From: Nakamurella sp. PAMC28650
GTDB taxonomy: Bacteria > Actinomycetota > Actinomycetes > Mycobacteriales > Nakamurellaceae
DNA length: 64,000 nucleotides
Assembly (NCBI RefSeq): GCF_014303395.1
Contig: NZ_CP060298.1
Coordinates: 3,925,001 to 3,989,000, forward strand
Direction: 5' to 3'
Shown here: piece by piece, positions 1-8,631 of the stretch
Numbering within the stretch: the stretch's first letter is position 1
Layout of the letters: every line of letters starts with the position of its first letter
The notes under the pieces: generated by a model
The model's input: the letters and a program-made list of their open reading frames with translations, nothing else
Database searches by the model: none
Told to the model about the DNA's origin: nothing
Translations under genes and position numbers: made by a program

Positions 1-715
1 CCCTGGCATTGGCCGCGTCCGTCAGATTGTCCATCGTCAACGCCGCACCCACCGCCGCCACCACGATCAACGGGATGTACACCGCCACCATCACCCGCGG
101 ATGGGTCGCACCCGCGGTGGCGAACACCAACAGCCCCACCAACTGCACCACCGCAACCCCCAGGTTCCCGCCGCCGGCGTTCAACCCCAACGCCCACCCC
201 TTGAGCCGCTGCGGGTAGAACGCGTTGATGTTCGTCATCGACGAAGCGAAATTACCGCCACCGACCCCGGCCAACGCCGCCCCCACCACCAACGTCGTAT
301 ACGACACACCCGGCTTCAACACCACCGCGATGTACACCGTCGGCACCAACAGCAGCAACGCACTGAAGATGGTGAAATTTCGCCCACCGAACTTGGCCAC
401 CGCGAACGTGTACGGCAACCGCAACCCCGCACCGAACAACGTCGGCACCGCCGTCAACAAAAACTTCCCCGCCGGATCGATGTGATACTGCGGCCCCAGG
501 AACAACACCAACACCGACCACAAACTCCACACCGAGAACCCGATGTGCTCCGACAACACCGAGAACCACAGATTCCGACGGGCCACCCTCTCCCCACCGC
601 TGTTCCAGAAATCCAGATCCTCCGGACGCCAATCATCGATCCAACGTCTGCCGCGCAGAGATTTCGTGGTGGTCGACGAGGTGGTTCCGGTCGTGGTGTC
701 GGTGGTCGAACTCAT
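1..715 (-). CDS. narK: Nitrate/nitrite MFS transporter, partial (runs off the window)
   Basis: The first 238 codons of a major facilitator protein; the C-terminal part lies beyond base 1. The start is the ATG at 715. A Ser/Thr-rich tail of about 20 residues is followed by a conserved cytosolic stretch (RRWIDDWRPEDLDFW) and several hydrophobic helices. Two nitrate-porter features are visible: a glycine-rich GVGGGNFASSMTNIN segment and the motif GAALTMDNLTDA near the left edge, which matches the NarK/NasA family. It should import nitrate and/or export nitrite across the plasma membrane. It is the last gene of the leftward narB-nirB-nirD operon, 78 bases after nirD. The function is well supported; substrate direction cannot be told. 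Confidence 0.9.
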   Translation of the reverse strand, partial: MSSTTDTTTGTTSSTTTKSLRGRRWIDDWRPEDLDFWNSGGERVARRNLWFSVLSEHIGFSVWSLWSVLVLFLGPQYHIDPAGKFLLTAVPTLFGAGLRLPYTFAVAKFGGRNFTIFSALLLLVPTVYIAVVLKPGVSYTTLVVGAALAGVGGGNFASSMTNINAFYPQRLKGWALGLNAGGGNLGVAVVQLVGLLVFATAGATHPRVMVAVYIPLIVVAAVGAALTMDNLTDAANAR

Positions 716-793
716 TGCGCGGGGCTCCGATCAGGAGTCGGGGTCGGCACGGGAGATCCCGTGCCGAGAGGAAAATCGGGTCAGCGGTCCAGC

Positions 794-1117
794 TCAGTGC
801 GACTGCGCCTGGATGACGATCTGGCCGTCGTCGTCGACGGCCACCGACCACACGGCAAGTCCGGGTTGCCCGGTGGTGGAACAGCCGGTGGAGAGTTCGA
901 ATGCGTTCAGGTGGAGGGGGCAGAGCACCACGGTGCCGTCGGTCTGACCGTCTGCGATGGGTCCCCCGCGATGGGGGCAGACGGCCGAGACCGCATGTAC
1001 CCGGCCGTTGCGCAGTCGGAAGACGGCCACCTGCTCGCCACCGACGTCGAACGCCCTGCCCTCCCCCGGCGGGATCTGCTCCACCGGGCCGAGCACGGTT
1101 CCCGTGGTGGTCGTCAT
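794..1117 (-). CDS. nirD: Nitrite reductase small subunit (Rieske-type)
   Basis: A 107-residue protein starting at the ATG at 1117; longer in-frame starts lie inside nirB and are not needed. It carries the Rieske [2Fe-2S] ligands as C-P-H followed 15-20 residues later by C-P-L-H (CPHRGG ... CPLHLNAF). NirD pairs with the large subunit NirB in the cytoplasmic NAD(P)H-dependent reduction of nitrite to ammonium. It lies 28 bases downstream of nirB and 78 bases upstream of narK, in the same operon. Length and motif order are normal for the family. Confidence 0.93.
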   Translation of the reverse strand: MTTTTGTVLGPVEQIPPGEGRAFDVGGEQVAVFRLRNGRVHAVSAVCPHRGGPIADGQTDGTVVLCPLHLNAFELSTGCSTTGQPGLAVWSVAVDDDGQIVIQAQSH

Positions 1118-1145
1118 CGGCAGTCCTCGCCCTTGGCGGAGGCGC

Positions 1146-3674
1146 TCATCGGACCGGCACCTGCGGAAGGACCTCCAACGGCAGCGCGGTGCGGAACTGC
1201 CCACTGGTGACCGGCTCCGAACGCTCCTTCCACGGATCCTGGTACGCGGCAACAGCTTCCTCGATGGCCGCATCGAGTTCGGCGGCGATGCCCTCGCTGT
1301 CGTCCACGACGACCGCCCGGATGGTCTCGATGCCGATGCGCGGGACGAAGGCGTAGGTCCGCTCCAGCCATTTCGCGTTCTGCCGGTAGTACTGCATGAA
1401 GCGGCCGGTCAGCGTCATCACGACGGCCGGATCGTCCACGGTGGCCAGCAGGTCGCCCTTGCGGATGTGCGCCCCCGCCGCGCCCCCGACGTAGATCTCC
1501 CAGCGCCCGCCGTCGATCGCTACCACGCCGACGTCCTTGCACAGTGACTCGGCGCAGTTGCGGGGGCAGCCCGAGACGGCCAGCTTGAGCTTGCCCGGCG
1601 ACTCGATGCCCTGGAACCGCGCTTCGATGGCGACCCCCAGTGCGGTGGAATCACCGACACCGGAGCGGCAGAAGTCGCTGCCCACACAGGTTTTCACCGT
1701 CCGGAAGCTCTTCGCGTACGCGTAGCCGGAAGGCATGTCGAGGTCGGCCCAGACGGCCGGGAGATCCTCCTTCCGGATGCCAAGGAGGTCGATCCGCTGA
1801 CCACCGGTGAGCTTCACCAGTTTGACGTCGTACTTGTCGGCCACATCCGCGATCCGGCGCAGCTGGTCCGGGGTGGTGACCCCGCCGCGCATCTGCGGGA
1901 CCACCGAGAAGGTGCCGTCCCGCTGGATGTTCGCGTGCACCCGGTCGTTGATGAACCGGGCGTCGCGCTCGTCGATGTACTCGCCGGCCCACATCATCTT
2001 CAGCAGGGAAGCCAGTCCCATCTTGGACTTCACGTCCTCGGCGCCGTCCGGCGCGAGCGCCGCGAAGACCGCCGAGGCCGACCGGAGACCCTGCTCGCGG
2101 ATCGCCGCCATCAACGCCGGCTTGTCCATCGGGATGCCGGGGACGTACCAGTTGGCCGACGGATCGACCTGGACGGCATCACCGGCCGCCCACTCGACGA
2201 TCTGGCTGACCAGGGTCTTGCACGAACCGCATCCCTTTCCCGCCCGCGTCTTGTCCATCACGGCACCGACGGACTTGCAGCCGCCCTCGACGGCATGCAC
2301 CAGAGCGCCTTTGGTGACCCCGTTGCAGTTGCAGACCTGGGCGTCGTCGGCCAGTTCCGCCGCGCCGACCTCGGCGGCCGGGGCGCCGAGGTCGAACATC
2401 ATCTCCAGCCGTTCGGCCGGCAGCGGCAGGCCGCGGTCGAACGCCTGCATCAGGAAGGCGACCTTCGAGGTGTCGCCGAGAACGGTGGCGCCGATCAGCT
2501 TCTCGTCGCGGATGACGAGCGATTTGAAGATTCCCTTCTTCGGCTCGGAGAACACCAGGTGCTCGTCGGTGTCCCGTTCCGGGCCCTGCACACCCATCGA
2601 TGCGACGTCCACGCCGGCCACCTTGAGCTTCGTGGCGGTGCGCGAGCCGTGGTAGGCAGCCTGCAGATCCTTGCCGGTCAGGTGGTCGGCCAGCACCGCC
2701 GCCTGTTCCCACAGCGGCGCGACGAGCCCGTAGACCTCGCCGCGATGCTGCACGCACTCGCCGACGGCGTACACGTCGTCGTCGTCGATGGTCCGCATCT
2801 GGTCGTCGACCACGATGGCCCGCTCCACGGTGAATCCGCTCAGCATCGCAAGCTCGACGTTCGGGCGGATGCCGGCGGCGACCACCACCAGGTCGCATTC
2901 GATCGGGTCACGATCCTGCAGCGCGATGCCGCTGACCTTCCCCTGTCCGAGAATGGCCGTGGTGCGGGCCTTCAGATGGACCTCGATGCCCAGGTTCTGC
3001 ACGCTCTGGCGCAGGATCTCGCCGGCCTGCGCACCGACCTGGGCGTTCATCAGGTGGGCGCCCGCGTGCACGACACCCACCTGCAGCCCGTAGGCCTGCA
3101 GGCCGCGGGCCGCCTCCAGTCCCAGCAGGCCGCCGCCGATGACGACCGCCCGGGTGTGGTGGTCGTGCTGGGCGTAGGCGACCATGCCGCGGGTGTCGTC
3201 GATGGTCCGGAAGGCGAAGACGCCGGGCGTCAGAGAACCGTCCGGCATCTTCAGGCCGTCCATCGAAGGCATGAAGGAGTTGCTGCCGGTGGCGATGATC
3301 AGCACGTCGTAGGGCGTCGCCGAGGTCTCGCCGGAGCCGTCCAGCGCATGGACGAGCTTGGCGTAGCGGTCGATCCGGGTCACCCGGCTCCCGGTGTGCA
3401 GGGTGATCTGGTGGTCCCGGTACCACTGCAGGGTGTTGAGGAAGATGTCCTGGTCGCTCTCCTCGCCCGAAAGCACGTGCGAGAGCATGATGCGGTTGTA
3501 GTTGCCGTAGGGCTCGTCACCGAACATCGTGATCGAGAACTGGTCGGCCGTCGCACGTTCGAGGATCTCCTCGACGGTCCGCGCACCGGCCATGCCGTTG
3601 CCCACCACGACCAGCCGGCGGGCGCCGGTCTCGGATCCGGGCGCAGGGATCTCGCGGGAGAGCGTCGCGGTCAT
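1146..3674 (-). CDS. nirB: Assimilatory nitrite reductase [NAD(P)H] large subunit
   Basis: An 842-residue protein starting at the ATG at 3674, whose ATG overlaps the TGA of the upstream frame as ATGA. Domains in order: an N-terminal FAD/NAD(P)-binding oxidoreductase (VVVGNGMAGARTVEE; second dinucleotide fold AVVIGGGLLGLEAARGL); a BFD-type [2Fe-2S] domain with C-x-C and C-x2-C (VCNCNGV ... GCGSCK); then the ferredoxin-like and sirohaem/[4Fe-4S] reductase part, where TCVGSDFC and SGCPRNCAE supply the four cluster cysteines. It reduces nitrite to ammonium with NirD in the cytoplasm. The overlap with the upstream gene indicates coupled translation. All expected cofactor motifs are intact. Confidence 0.96.
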   Translation of the reverse strand: MTATLSREIPAPGSETGARRLVVVGNGMAGARTVEEILERATADQFSITMFGDEPYGNYNRIMLSHVLSGEESDQDIFLNTLQWYRDHQITLHTGSRVTRIDRYAKLVHALDGSGETSATPYDVLIIATGSNSFMPSMDGLKMPDGSLTPGVFAFRTIDDTRGMVAYAQHDHHTRAVVIGGGLLGLEAARGLQAYGLQVGVVHAGAHLMNAQVGAQAGEILRQSVQNLGIEVHLKARTTAILGQGKVSGIALQDRDPIECDLVVVAAGIRPNVELAMLSGFTVERAIVVDDQMRTIDDDDVYAVGECVQHRGEVYGLVAPLWEQAAVLADHLTGKDLQAAYHGSRTATKLKVAGVDVASMGVQGPERDTDEHLVFSEPKKGIFKSLVIRDEKLIGATVLGDTSKVAFLMQAFDRGLPLPAERLEMMFDLGAPAAEVGAAELADDAQVCNCNGVTKGALVHAVEGGCKSVGAVMDKTRAGKGCGSCKTLVSQIVEWAAGDAVQVDPSANWYVPGIPMDKPALMAAIREQGLRSASAVFAALAPDGAEDVKSKMGLASLLKMMWAGEYIDERDARFINDRVHANIQRDGTFSVVPQMRGGVTTPDQLRRIADVADKYDVKLVKLTGGQRIDLLGIRKEDLPAVWADLDMPSGYAYAKSFRTVKTCVGSDFCRSGVGDSTALGVAIEARFQGIESPGKLKLAVSGCPRNCAESLCKDVGVVAIDGGRWEIYVGGAAGAHIRKGDLLATVDDPAVVMTLTGRFMQYYRQNAKWLERTYAFVPRIGIETIRAVVVDDSEGIAAELDAAIEEAVAAYQDPWKERSEPVTSGQFRTALPLEVLPQVPVR

Positions 3675-4021
3675 CAGACCTCGACCAGACCGACGTCGAC
3701 GACGACCGAACCGGTCGACCCGGCCTTCGCGGCCACGAAGAGTTCGACCGAGGAACCCGACTCGATGTCCTCGACGACCCGCAGCGGCACATGCACATCG
3801 CCCTTGGCGCCGATCGGGAAGTACCGCATCGGGACGCCGTCCTTCATCAGCACCACCGTGACGAGTTCGTCGGAGGTGTTGCCACCGCGGAAGTACAGCG
3901 CCTGGGCGACCGATCCGTCCGGCACCACGTAGCTCGGTGCGGAATCCAGCGGCATCGGCTTGTCGACACCGACGCCCTCGAACGTGAAGATCCCCTGGAG
4001 AAAGCGATTCCTGCTGGGCAT
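3674..4021 (-). CDS. Small beta-rich domain, in frame with the nitrate reductase but with its own start
   Basis: The last 115 codons of the nitrate reductase frame also look like a separate gene. The ATG at 4021 is preceded by AAAGGA with eight bases of spacing, a better ribosome site than most in this window. It follows a Pro/Arg-rich linker unlike the end of a catalytic domain. The sequence alternates short beta-like strands (ALYFRGGNTSDELVTVVL; MRYFPIGAKGDVHVPL; SVELFVAAKAG). There are no transmembrane segments, signal peptide or metal-ligand clusters. I do not recognise the family. Lying between the catalytic domain and NirB, it may be an accessory or assembly subunit of nitrate reductase. 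It could be made only as the tail of the large protein, only separately, or both. Confidence 0.6.
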   Translation of the reverse strand: MPSRNRFLQGIFTFEGVGVDKPMPLDSAPSYVVPDGSVAQALYFRGGNTSDELVTVVLMKDGVPMRYFPIGAKGDVHVPLRVVEDIESGSSVELFVAAKAGSTGSVVVDVGLVEV

Positions 4022-6259
4022 GTAGATGTCCTTTCGTCGATGGATCGGCGAGTGCTGCGAGATGCGACCGGTGCTGGCTTCCGGCTGCGGCTGTGGGTCT
4101 GCCGGGGTCGGCAGGACCACCGGACGGTGCGGGAGGGACGCGGGCCGCGTGGTGAGCAGGTGGTCGTCGTCGGCATCGCCGATCCGTTCGGCCGATGCGG
4201 CGCAGACCTTGAACGCCGGCATCCGCGAGAACGGGTCGAGCACCGGGTCGGTCAGGGCGTTGGCACTGGACGCGCCTCCCCAGTGGAACGGGACGAAAAG
4301 CGTGTCCGAGCGGATGTTCTCGTCGACGACGGCCCGGAAGTGCGCCCGGCCCCGCCGGGTGCGGACCGCCACGATGTCGTCGGCGGTGACCCCGATCCCG
4401 CGGGCAAGGTCCGGATGCATCTGCACGGTGGGGCCGTTGTGGTTGAGCGAGGCGACACGCCGGGTCTGGTTGCCGCTCTGGTACTGGGCCATCGTCCGGC
4501 CGGTGGTGAGCACGAACGGGAACCTGCGGTCCGGGACCTCGGCCGGCTCGGCGTACTCGGTCGGCAGGAAGCGGGCCCGCCCGTTCGGGGTGGGGAAGTC
4601 GGTGACGAACATCCGCGGCGTACCGGGGTGGTCCGTCGTCGGACACGGCCAGAAGACGCCCTGCTCGGCGTCGATCCGTTCGTAGCTGATGCCGGCGTAG
4701 TCGGCGATCCCGCCGGCGCTGGCCCGCCGGAGTTCGTCGAACACGACCCGCGGGTCATCCGAGAAGTACTGTCCCCGACCGAGTCTGGTGGCCAGAGCCG
4801 TCATCATCTGCAGATCGTCGAGGATGCCAGCCGGTGGCGGCAGAGCGCGACGGCGGTGCAGGACCCGGCCTTCCAGGTTGGTCATCGTGCCCTCCTCCTC
4901 GGCCCACTGGGCCGTCGGGAGGACGACGTCGGCGATCGCCGCGGTCTCGGACAGGAAGATGTCCGAGACCACCAGCAGATCAAGGGCGGCCAGCCGGTCG
5001 GCGATCCGGTTGCTGTCCGGGGCGGAGATGACGATGTTCGAGGCCAGCACCAACAGGGCGTGGACGCCTCCCTCGGTCCCCAGCCGATCGAGCATCTCGA
5101 ACGCCGACAGACCGGGCCTGGGCAGGTCTTCGGGATCGATGCCCCAGACGGCCGCGACGTGCGCCCTCGCCGCCGGGTCGTCGAGCTTGCGGTAGCCGCG
5201 GAGCTGATCGGCCTTCTGGCCGTGCTCGCGGCCACCCTGACCGTTGCCCTGACCGGTGATGGTGCCGTAACCGGATGCCGGACGCCCCGGCAGGCCGAGG
5301 GCGAGAGCGAGATTGATCAAGGCCTGCGCGGTGTCGGTGCCGTTGCGGTGTTGCTCGGCGCCCCGCGCCGTCAGGATCATGGCCGACTTCGCCGCGGCCA
5401 GCGTCCTGGCCACCAGTTGCAACTGGGCCACCGGCACGCCGGTGATGCGCTCGACGCGATCCGGCCAGAACGCCGAGACGGCGCGCTTCACCGCATCGAA
5501 TCCGACCGTTCTGGCCGCGATGTAGGCGGTGTCGACCAGATCCTCGCGGATGGCGATGTGCAGCAGTCCGTTGGCCAGCGCCAGATCCGTTCCGGGACGC
5601 GGGGCCAGGTGGACGGCCGCGCCGGCCGCGGTCGCGGTCCGCCGCGGATCGATCACCATGTGCGCCGCGCCGTTCGCGCGGCCGGTGTCGAAGTACTGCA
5701 TGGCCGGCGGCATGGTGTCGGCCGGGTTGCCGCCGACCAGCAGGACGGCGTCGGCGTCGGCGATGTCCTGGAGCGGGAAGGGCAGCCCGCGGTCCACGCC
5801 GAAGGCCCGGTTTCCCGCCGTCGCCGAGGAGGACATGCAGAACCGGCCGTTGTAGTCGATCGCCGAGGTACGAAGCGCGACACGCGCGAACTTGCCCAGC
5901 GCGTAGGCCTTCTCGTTGGTCAGGCCGCCGCCGCCGAAGCAGCCGACACCGTCGACGCCGTAGCGGTTCTGGGCGGCCAAGATGCCCGCCGTGACCAGAT
6001 CGAGGGCCTCGTCCCAGGTCGCGGGACGGAGGGGGCTCCGCCGGTCACCCCGGACGCTCCGCACCAGCGGCGTCAAGAGTCGGTCGGGGTGGTCCAGCAG
6101 GCTGGTCGCCGTCCAGCCCTTGGAGCACAGACCACCGCGGTTGGTCGGGAAGTCCTCCTGCGGAACCAATGTCGCGGGTCGACCGCCGGCGACCATGCTG
6201 ACACCGCACTGCAGGGAGCAGTACGGGCAGTGCGTCAGCGTCGGCACGGTCGATGTCAC
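3674..6259 (-). CDS. narB: Assimilatory nitrate reductase catalytic subunit (molybdopterin), with C-terminal extension
   Basis: An 861-residue frame from the ATG at 6259. The N-terminus binds a [4Fe-4S] cluster through C11, C14, C18 and C45. The molybdopterin oxidoreductase domain follows, with the likely Mo-ligand cysteine in NGRFCMSSSA and the NasA/NapA-type segments GGNPADTMPP, GQGNGQGGREHG, AQWAEEEGTMTNLEGRV and TGRTMAQYQSGNQTRR. The molybdopterin-dinucleotide domain ends near residue 700. A Pro-rich linker leads into a 115-residue domain that can also be translated by itself (see 3674-4021). It reduces nitrate to nitrite in the cytoplasm and heads the operon with nirB, nirD and narK. No FAD or extra [2Fe-2S] domain is visible, so the electron donor is not evident. 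Confidence 0.92.
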   Translation of the reverse strand: MTSTVPTLTHCPYCSLQCGVSMVAGGRPATLVPQEDFPTNRGGLCSKGWTATSLLDHPDRLLTPLVRSVRGDRRSPLRPATWDEALDLVTAGILAAQNRYGVDGVGCFGGGGLTNEKAYALGKFARVALRTSAIDYNGRFCMSSSATAGNRAFGVDRGLPFPLQDIADADAVLLVGGNPADTMPPAMQYFDTGRANGAAHMVIDPRRTATAAGAAVHLAPRPGTDLALANGLLHIAIREDLVDTAYIAARTVGFDAVKRAVSAFWPDRVERITGVPVAQLQLVARTLAAAKSAMILTARGAEQHRNGTDTAQALINLALALGLPGRPASGYGTITGQGNGQGGREHGQKADQLRGYRKLDDPAARAHVAAVWGIDPEDLPRPGLSAFEMLDRLGTEGGVHALLVLASNIVISAPDSNRIADRLAALDLLVVSDIFLSETAAIADVVLPTAQWAEEEGTMTNLEGRVLHRRRALPPPAGILDDLQMMTALATRLGRGQYFSDDPRVVFDELRRASAGGIADYAGISYERIDAEQGVFWPCPTTDHPGTPRMFVTDFPTPNGRARFLPTEYAEPAEVPDRRFPFVLTTGRTMAQYQSGNQTRRVASLNHNGPTVQMHPDLARGIGVTADDIVAVRTRRGRAHFRAVVDENIRSDTLFVPFHWGGASSANALTDPVLDPFSRMPAFKVCAASAERIGDADDDHLLTTRPASLPHRPVVLPTPADPQPQPEASTGRISQHSPIHRRKDIYMPSRNRFLQGIFTFEGVGVDKPMPLDSAPSYVVPDGSVAQALYFRGGNTSDELVTVVLMKDGVPMRYFPIGAKGDVHVPLRVVEDIESGSSVELFVAAKAGSTGSVVVDVGLVEV

Positions 6260-6292
6260 CCGGTGATCTTGTCGCCGTTCCGTCCCGTGGTG

Positions 6293-6308
6293 GTGACCTC
6301 CGGGTTAC
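6293..6308. promoter_or_regulatory. Candidate GlnR-type box upstream of narB
   Basis: GTGAC-n6-GTTAC lies 34-49 bases upstream of the narB start. The first half fits the actinobacterial GlnR half-site (GTnAC); the second fits GAAAC at only three of five positions. Nitrate assimilation operons are known GlnR targets in this phylum, so the position is suggestive. The match is imperfect and could be chance. Confidence 0.35.
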
Positions 6309-6322
6309 TGCTCCGTTCCATT

Positions 6323-6356
6323 CTCCGCACACCCCCGCTTCGGCGGATGTGCGGAG
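6323..6356. repeat. Inverted repeat between narB and the GNAT gene
   Basis: CTCCGCACA at 6323-6331 is mirrored exactly by TGTGCGGAG at 6348-6356, with a smaller CCG/CGG stem inside. It sits in the 169-base gap between the divergent narB and GNAT genes. It may be an operator or an RNA hairpin; nothing shows which. Confidence 0.45.
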
Positions 6357-6428
6357 CACGGACGGGCCGGGCCGGATTCCTCCGCACCGGTGCCGGCTGC
6401 GCGGGCTTCCCGCCCTATCGTTCGCGGT

Positions 6429-7055
6429 ATGGACTTTCTGCTGCCGACCACGCTGACCGGAGACCTGTTCAGCCTGGAGCCCCTGTCCCACCAGCACCAC
6501 GACGGTCTGGTCGACGCGGCCGGGGACGGCGAGCTGTGGGATCTCTGGTACACCTCGGTACCCCGACCGGGAGCGATGGCCGCCGAGATCGATCGTCGCC
6601 TCGGCCTGCAGTCGGACGGCTCCATGCTGGCATTCACCGCGCGCCGCAACGACACCGGTGCGGTCATCGGGATGACGACGTTCATGAACGCGGACGCCGT
6701 CCACCGGCGGGTGGAGATCGGGTCGACCTGGAACGCGCGCTCCGCCCAGCGGACCGGCACCAACACCGAGAGCAAGTTGTTGTTGCTCGGCCACGCCTTC
6801 GATGTTCTCGAGTGCATCGCGGTGGAGTTCCGGACGCACTGGCTGAACCAGCAGTCCCGCGCCGCCATCGCGCGGCTGGGCGCGAAGCAGGACGGCGTCC
6901 TGCGCAGCCACCAGCGCATGCCGGACGGCACCCTTCGCGACACGGTGGTGTTCTCGATCATCGCCCTGGAGTGGCCGGGGGTGCGGAACGAGCTGCGCCG
7001 ACGGCTCTCCGCCCACCGCCGGGGACCGCGCCAGGATCCTGGGTATCCGGCGTAG
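6429..7055 (+). CDS. GNAT N-acetyltransferase (RimJ/RimL-like)
   Basis: A 208-residue protein. I place the start at the ATG at 6429 (MDFLLPTTLTGDLFSLEPL), where family members begin; a start 13 codons upstream adds only unconserved sequence. The layout is RimJ/RimL-like: a polar N-terminus, AVIGMTTFMN strands, the conserved RRVEIGSTWNARSAQRTGTNTESKLLLLGHAFD region, and HWLNQQSRAAIARLGAKQDGVLRSH near the end. It probably transfers an acetyl group from acetyl-CoA to an amine or protein N-terminus in the cytoplasm. It diverges from narB and is followed 56 bases later by the HemD-type regulator, but shows no obvious nitrogen link. Confidence 0.82.
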   Translation: MDFLLPTTLTGDLFSLEPLSHQHHDGLVDAAGDGELWDLWYTSVPRPGAMAAEIDRRLGLQSDGSMLAFTARRNDTGAVIGMTTFMNADAVHRRVEIGSTWNARSAQRTGTNTESKLLLLGHAFDVLECIAVEFRTHWLNQQSRAAIARLGAKQDGVLRSHQRMPDGTLRDTVVFSIIALEWPGVRNELRRRLSAHRRGPRQDPGYPA

Positions 7056-7111
7056 CACCGGGTTTACACGACGGACGCACTCCAGCGACAGAAGCGGACC
7101 ATGCTGCGCGG

Positions 7112-8248
7112 GTGCGAACCGAAGTGGGGCCCCTGACCGGATTCACGGTCGGGATCACCGCCGCCCGGCGTCGCGAGGAATTCGGCGCAGCGCTCGAGCG
7201 CCGCGGTGCCAGCGTCATGTACGGGCCGGCCATCCAGATCGTCCAGGTCGAGGACGACGAATCGCTCCGCGAGGTCACCCTCGGCTGCCTGACCCAACCA
7301 CCGGACGTGGTGGTGGCGACCACCGGGATCGGCTTCCGCGGATGGATCGAGGCCGCAGACGGCTGGGGGCTGGGCGAGGAGCTGCTGGCCTGCCTCGGCA
7401 CCGCGACCCTGCTGGCCCGCGGCCCCAAGGCCCGCGGTGCGATGCGCACCGCCGGGCTGAAGGGTGAGTGGTCACCCGCTTCGGAATCCTCCACCGAGGT
7501 GCTGGAGAAACTGCTCGAGATGGACCTGCGGGGCCGCCGGGTCGCCATCCAGCAGCACGGCGAGCCGTTGCCGGACGTGGTCGAGGCACTGGAAGCGGTC
7601 GGGGCCACCGTCATCGAGGTGCAGGTCTACCGATGGCAGCCACCGGTCGACCTCGCCCCGCTCGAGAAGCTCTGCCGGGCGGTGGCCGACCGGCTGGTCG
7701 ACGCGGTGACCTTCACCAGCGCGCCCGCGGCGGCCAGCTTCCTGCAGACCGCTGTCCAGCTGGGGATCCAGGCGCCCATGCTGGTGGCCATGCAACACGA
7801 CGTGAAGGTGCTCGCCGTCGGTCCGGTGACTGCGGCCCCGCTGGACCGGGCGGGCCTGCCCGTCGTGCAGCCGCAGCGGGCGCGGCTGGGCGCGCTCGTC
7901 CGGGAGATCGCGGACGAACTACCGAGATCGGCCGCCCGGCATCTGGTCGCGGCCGGTCAACGGCTGGAGATCCGGGGCCATGGGCTGCTGGTGGACGAAT
8001 GCTTCGTCGCGTTGCCGCCGACCGGCATGGCCCTGCTGAACAGGCTGACCGCCCACCCGGGCCAGGTGATCAGTCGCGCGGATCTCGGATCGTGCATGCC
8101 CGGTGGCAGCGGCGACGAGCATGCCGTCGAGATGGCGATCGGCCGTCTGCGCACCGCACTCGGGAATCCGCGGATCATCCAGACCCTGGTCAAACGTGGC
8201 TACCGGGTCGCCTACGACCCGGAATTCGGGACCACCGGCCGTTACTGA
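7112..8248 (+). CDS. Uroporphyrinogen-III synthase-like/winged-helix regulator (NnaR type)
   Basis: A 378-residue two-domain protein. Residues 1-260 are a HemD-like fold (TGFTVGITAARRREEFGAALERRGA; VAIQQHGEPLPDVVEALEAVGA; DAVTFTSAPAAASFL). Residues 275-378 form an OmpR-type winged helix (ALPPTGMALLNRLTAHPGQVISRADL ... EMAIGRLRTALGNPRIIQTLVKRGYRVAY). This is the architecture of NnaR, a known regulator of nitrate/nitrite assimilation in Streptomyces and mycobacteria, and it lies less than 1 kb from the nar-nir operon. A GTG at 7112 is the best start; a second GTG at 7124 is possible, and neither has a strong ribosome site. The last seven bases overlap the convergent DUF952 gene. NnaR-type function is inferred from architecture and position. 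Confidence 0.87.
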   Translation: MRTEVGPLTGFTVGITAARRREEFGAALERRGASVMYGPAIQIVQVEDDESLREVTLGCLTQPPDVVVATTGIGFRGWIEAADGWGLGEELLACLGTATLLARGPKARGAMRTAGLKGEWSPASESSTEVLEKLLEMDLRGRRVAIQQHGEPLPDVVEALEAVGATVIEVQVYRWQPPVDLAPLEKLCRAVADRLVDAVTFTSAPAAASFLQTAVQLGIQAPMLVAMQHDVKVLAVGPVTAAPLDRAGLPVVQPQRARLGALVREIADELPRSAARHLVAAGQRLEIRGHGLLVDECFVALPPTGMALLNRLTAHPGQVISRADLGSCMPGGSGDEHAVEMAIGRLRTALGNPRIIQTLVKRGYRVAYDPEFGTTGRY

Positions 8249-8622
8249 CGGCCGCCGGACCCGGCAGCCGGGGTGGTGAGATCGGGCAGCTGCAACTCCC
8301 CGCCTTCGGTCACCGCGACCGGCGTCACCGTGACCACCGCGTCGACCGGCAGCGGGCCGTAGACGTGCGGGAAGAGTTCGGTGCCGCCGGTGGTGTTCTC
8401 GGCCACCACCGGCAGCCCCAGAAGATCCGGGTCGACGGTGAGCAGCACCACGGGTGATTCAGGTGACCGCCAGAAGCGTGAGGCCACCCCGGCCACCTGC
8501 TCCGCGTAGGAGAAGTGCAGGAACCCCTCTGACTCGAGCGTCATGCCGCGACCCGAGATCCTGTAGGAACCGCCGGCCAGTGCCGCCTCCCAGTCGCGCG
8601 CGAAGGCCAGGTGATAGATCAC
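8242..8622 (-). CDS. DUF952 family protein
   Basis: A 126-residue cytoplasmic protein with a GTG start. It shows the DUF952 pattern: IYHLAFARDWEAAL at the N-terminus, then SEGFLHFSYAEQVAGVASRF, a central VVLLTVDPDLL strand and FPHVYGPLPVDAVVTVTPV. The biochemical role of this family is not established. It follows RNase J by nine bases in the same direction, so it may be co-transcribed with dapA and rnj, and it overlaps the convergent regulator gene by seven bases. The C-terminal 15 residues are low-complexity. Confidence 0.85.
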   Translation of the reverse strand: MIYHLAFARDWEAALAGGSYRISGRGMTLESEGFLHFSYAEQVAGVASRFWRSPESPVVLLTVDPDLLGLPVVAENTTGGTELFPHVYGPLPVDAVVTVTPVAVTEGGELQLPDLTTPAAGSGGRQ

Positions 8623-8631
8623 CGGCGCTGC

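Noticed and set aside
3791-7111. A very long open frame on the plus strand opposite narB and the small domain
   Set aside because: It is the antisense of narB and its neighbours; high G+C keeps it open. Only the part from 7112 on (the HemD-type regulator) has family motifs.
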